A DNA stretch of 64,000 nt, from positions 3,782,001-3,846,000 of the forward strand of contig NZ_CP108106.1 of NCBI RefSeq assembly GCF_041435195.1, in the 5' to 3' direction. Below are positions 61,673-64,000 of the stretch, in pieces. The notes below the pieces were generated by a model that worked only from the letters and a program-made list of their open reading frames with translations, did not search any database and was not told the DNA's origin. Numbering within the stretch: the stretch's first letter is position 1; every line of letters starts with the position of its first letter. The stretch is from Streptomyces sp. NBC_00224. Lineage in GTDB: Bacteria; Actinomycetota; Actinomycetes; Streptomycetales; Streptomycetaceae. The translations under genes and the position numbers were made by a program.

Positions 61673-62011
61673 GGTGGTGCGCCTTTCTCCATGCTGACCC
61701 GCTCGCTTCGATGAGTGAAGCCGCGGATCAGGTCCTGATCCCCCCGGATGTGGATGGAGTGCCACCGGCGGTCAGCCGGCCGAAGCGCCCCAGGGAACAT
61801 GGGTGGCGTGCCCTGGTGGTCGTGAAGATTTATCACGTCTTTACGGGTGATCCACTGGGGTGACTGTGGCGCACGCCACAGGGAAGACCGGACAAAGCGC
61901 GCAGGAAACCGCAAACCATACCGTTGCGGTAATCGGATCGTTATGCGGATTTGAGCGTCCGCTGAGCGAACAGAGCGGAAACAGCCGTCTCCGGCCACGC
62001 CAGGGGCGCGG
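61673..62011. promoter_or_regulatory. Long promoter region of the amino acid permease
   Basis: About 340 bp without a gene. It holds a perfect palindrome CTGTGGCG-CA-CGCCACAG at 61864-61881 and an AT-rich stretch (61820-61850) unusual for this genome. No known operator was recognised; GlnR-type boxes were looked for and not found convincingly. Confidence 0.45.
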
Positions 62012-62593
62012 TCAGGCCATCAGCGTCTCGACGAGCGTCTCCTGAAGCCCGCCGAGCCAGAGGTACGCCATGACCATCGGCTTGCGCGGGTCCTCGTCCG
62101 GCAGCCGGTACAGCTCGCCGCTCTCGTCCTCGTCGGTGACATCGAGGCGGGTCCCGATGGTCAGACGCAGGTCGTTGAGCGCGCCCAGCCAGCGCCGCGA
62201 GTCGTCGGCGGACAGCTTGAGGACCGCCCCGCCGTCGCCCCGCGGGGTGAGCGAGTCGAGGGCGCGCACCACCGCGAGCGCGTCGTCGCGCTTGCGGGAG
62301 CGCAGGTCCTTCTCGGTGAAGCGGCGGAACTCGGCGGCGGAGGCGCGCAGTTCGTCGCTCTCACCGCTGTCGTACGCGTCGGGGAAGAGCCGGGCCAGCG
62401 CCGGGTCGGCGGGCGGCTCGCTGGGGCCCTCGGCGAAGAGCGCGGCCAGCGGGTCCTCGCCCTCCATCGGCTCGTCGCCGGGGCCGATCAGCTCAAGGAG
62501 CTGTACGGCCAGGGAGCGCAGGATGGCGATCTCGACCTCGTCGAGCGCTACGGCGGCGCCACCGCCGGGCAGCGGGTCGAAGTAGCCGGCCAT
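62012..62593 (-). CDS. DUF2017 protein, ClpS neighbour
   Basis: 193 aa. Acidic, helical; opens with [37 protein letters not shown] (in parts), the DUF2017 pattern. The start codon overlaps the clpS stop by 1 nt. Always beside clpS in actinobacteria, so a role in N-degron proteolysis is possible, but no function is established. Confidence 0.85.
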   Translation of the reverse strand: MAGYFDPLPGGGAAVALDEVEIAILRSLAVQLLELIGPGDEPMEGEDPLAALFAEGPSEPPADPALARLFPDAYDSGESDELRASAAEFRRFTEKDLRSRKRDDALAVVRALDSLTPRGDGGAVLKLSADDSRRWLGALNDLRLTIGTRLDVTDEDESGELYRLPDEDPRKPMVMAYLWLGGLQETLVETLMA

Positions 62594-62898
62594 CAGCCGC
62601 GGTCCTGGGTGAGCGTGGCCCACAGCCCGTAGCCGTGCATCGCCTGCACATCGCGCTCCATCTCCTCGCGGCTGCCGCTGGAGACCACCGCCCGGCCCTT
62701 GTGGTGGACATCGAGCATCAGCTTGCGGGCCTTGTCCTTGGGGTAGCCGAAGTAGCTCTGGAAGACGTACTGGACGTAGCTCATGAGGTTGACCGGGTCG
62801 TTGTGGACGAGCGTCACCCACGGCACATCGGGTTCGGGGACGGCGAAGGTCTCTTCCGCCGACTCGGGGCGTTCGATCTCGACCGGGGCAACACTCAC
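62593..62898 (-). CDS. clpS: ClpS adaptor
   Basis: 101 aa from GTG 62898 (alternative ATG 62958). [20 protein letters not shown] with the NDxxN N-degron binding site, [12 protein letters not shown], and [16 protein letters not shown] are the ClpS blocks. Delivers N-end-rule substrates to ClpCP. Confidence 0.9.
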   Translation of the reverse strand: MSVAPVEIERPESAEETFAVPEPDVPWVTLVHNDPVNLMSYVQYVFQSYFGYPKDKARKLMLDVHHKGRAVVSSGSREEMERDVQAMHGYGLWATLTQDRG

Positions 62899-63056
62899 GT
62901 CTGTGGACGACCTTCGTCTTCTTTGCCGGGGGTCCGGGGGTTCTCCCCCGGGAAGCACAGCCTCACTTACCCAATGCTGCCACTCGGGGACCGCAGTCGC
63001 ACAAACGGGCCCCCGAAATCGTCACTCTGACGCGAAGAGGAGTAGCATCCAGCACC

Positions 63057-64000
63057 ATGAACCCTGCGGACCTTGGGCTGCCGGTGGACGTGCCGTCGAC
63101 CGCGCTCTTCACGGACCAGTACGAGCTGACCATGCTCCAGGCGGCACTGCGCGCCGGGACGGCCGACCGGCGGTCGGTCTTCGAGGTCTTCACCCGGCGG
63201 CTGCCGGACGGACGCCGGTACGGCGTGGTGGCCGGGACCGGCCGGGTCCTGGACGCCGTGGAGAACTTCCGCTTCGACGCGGGCGTCCTCGGCTTTCTGC
63301 GCGAGCGCGCGATCGTCGACGAGCCGACCCTTCAGTGGCTGGCCTCGTACCGCTTCTCGGGCGACATCTGGGGCTACCCCGAGGGCGAGGTCTACTTCCC
63401 GGGCTCGCCGATCCTGCGGGTCGAGGGCTCCTTCGCGGAGTGCGTGCTCCTGGAGACCGTGATCCTGTCGATCCTCAACCACGACTCGGCGATCGCCGCC
63501 GCCGCGTCCCGGATGTCCGCGGCCGCGGGCGGCCGGGCGCTGATCGAGATGGGCGCCCGGCGCACCCACGAGCTGGCCGCCGTGGCCTCGTCCCGGGCCG
63601 CGTACGTGGGCGGCTTCACCACCACCTCGGACCTGGCGGCCGGGTTCCGCTACGGCATCCCCACCGTCGGCACCAGTGCGCACGCCTTCACCCTGCTCCA
63701 CGACAGCGAGCGGGACGCCTTCCGGGCCCAGGTGGACTCGCTGGGCCGGGGCACCACCCTTCTGGTGGACACCTACGACGTGGCCGAGGCGGTCCGTACC
63801 GCCGTGGAGATCGCGGGCCCCGAGCTCGGCGCCGTCCGGATCGACTCCGGGGACCTGCTGCTCGTCGCCCACCGGGTGCGCCAGCAGCTCGACGAGCTGG
63901 GCGCGACGAAGACGAGGATCGTGGTGACGTCGGACCTCGACGAGTACGCCATCGCCTCGCTGGCGGCCGCGCCCGTGGACGCGTACGGCGTCGGCACCCA
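63057..64000 (+). CDS. pncB: Nicotinate phosphoribosyltransferase (partial)
   Basis: First 314 residues only; the gene runs off the right edge. ALFTDQYELTMLQAALRAG, FEVFTRRLPDGRRYGVVAGTGR (in parts), LIEMGARRTHE, VGTSAHAF and VRIDSGDL are NAPRTase signatures. Converts nicotinate and PRPP to nicotinate mononucleotide in NAD salvage. Start chosen at ATG 63057; AGGAG is 15 nt away, which is long. Confidence 0.92.
   Translation, partial: MNPADLGLPVDVPSTALFTDQYELTMLQAALRAGTADRRSVFEVFTRRLPDGRRYGVVAGTGRVLDAVENFRFDAGVLGFLRERAIVDEPTLQWLASYRFSGDIWGYPEGEVYFPGSPILRVEGSFAECVLLETVILSILNHDSAIAAAASRMSAAAGGRALIEMGARRTHELAAVASSRAAYVGGFTTTSDLAAGFRYGIPTVGTSAHAFTLLHDSERDAFRAQVDSLGRGTTLLVDTYDVAEAVRTAVEIAGPELGAVRIDSGDLLLVAHRVRQQLDELGATKTRIVVTSDLDEYAIASLAAAPVDAYGVGT

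Noticed and set aside
61673..62011. GlnR box in the amino acid permease promoter.
   Set aside because: No pair of gTnAC/GaAAC half-sites with correct 6-nt spacing was found; only an unrelated palindrome.

Overview
The window is a high-GC actinobacterial chromosome segment, almost certainly Streptomyces. The support is strong G/C third-position bias, class E and F sortases, XRE/DUF397 pairs, a cslA-glxA-cslZ locus, DasR-type operators at GlcNAc permease genes, a mec-cysO-cysM cluster and many GTG starts. The gene order around 51-64 kb (rdgB, rph, nagF, nagE1, nagE2, MBL hydrolase, MazF-like, cysM, cysO, mec, permease, DUF2017, clpS, nicotinate phosphoribosyltransferase) and at 6.5-16 kb (LPMO, SPFH, NlpC/P60, cslA, glxA, cslZ) matches what I recall of the conserved Streptomyces core.

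Layout. 1-3685: right arm of an integrated element with lower GC and unusual codon use (membrane protein, Phd-like/RelE-like pair, a 60-aa ORF, a membrane-anchored J-domain protein). It ends at a duplicated 47-bp tRNA-Lys 3' end (3686), read here as attR; the integrase and intact attL tRNA should lie left of the window. 3.8-6.5 kb: globin and MFS efflux. 6.5-16 kb: hyphal-tip glycan locus (LPMO, SPFH protein, NlpC/P60 protein, CslA, GlxA, CslZ) with an intact tRNA-Lys(CTT). 16.3-17.6 kb: class F sortase and a secreted protein. 17.7-26.9 kb: a long minus-strand phosphonate cluster (GntR regulator, FAD oxidoreductase, phosphonatase-like HAD, ABC importer), followed by a Tat-exported phosphatase-superfamily protein and a NagD-like HAD. 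27-31.7 kb: LAxTG-anchored protein, ROK repressor with divergent Gfo/Idh operon, FAH hydrolase. 31.8-35.3 kb: second YidC, DUF6412, class E sortase, SEC-C protein. 35.3-40.4 kb: accessory block with a PLD/SF2 helicase/DUF3427 fusion and a WhiJ-like regulatory module. 41-48.5 kb: DUF445, DUF1707, ABC-2 exporter, class A PBP. 48.5-50.8 kb: guanidinium exporter under a guanidine-III riboswitch, GroES-like protein, DUF3618, Bcp, an HNH remnant and tRNA-Leu(TAG). 50.8-64 kb: conserved core listed above.

How parts connect. Several loci share regulation or substrates. DasR-like sites occur at nagE1, nagE2 and the LPMO gene, tying chitin attack to GlcNAc uptake. The mec-cysO-cysM genes form a protein-bound cysteine synthesis route behind a cysteine-containing leader peptide. 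The class E sortase has an LADTG substrate 6 kb away. A family of long palindromic repeats (six copies, two subtypes) is scattered through intergenic regions, and one copy encodes the N-terminus of a phosphonate permease. I found no CRISPR array, rRNA operon or complete insertion sequence. All family assignments are from reading the translations; no database search was run.
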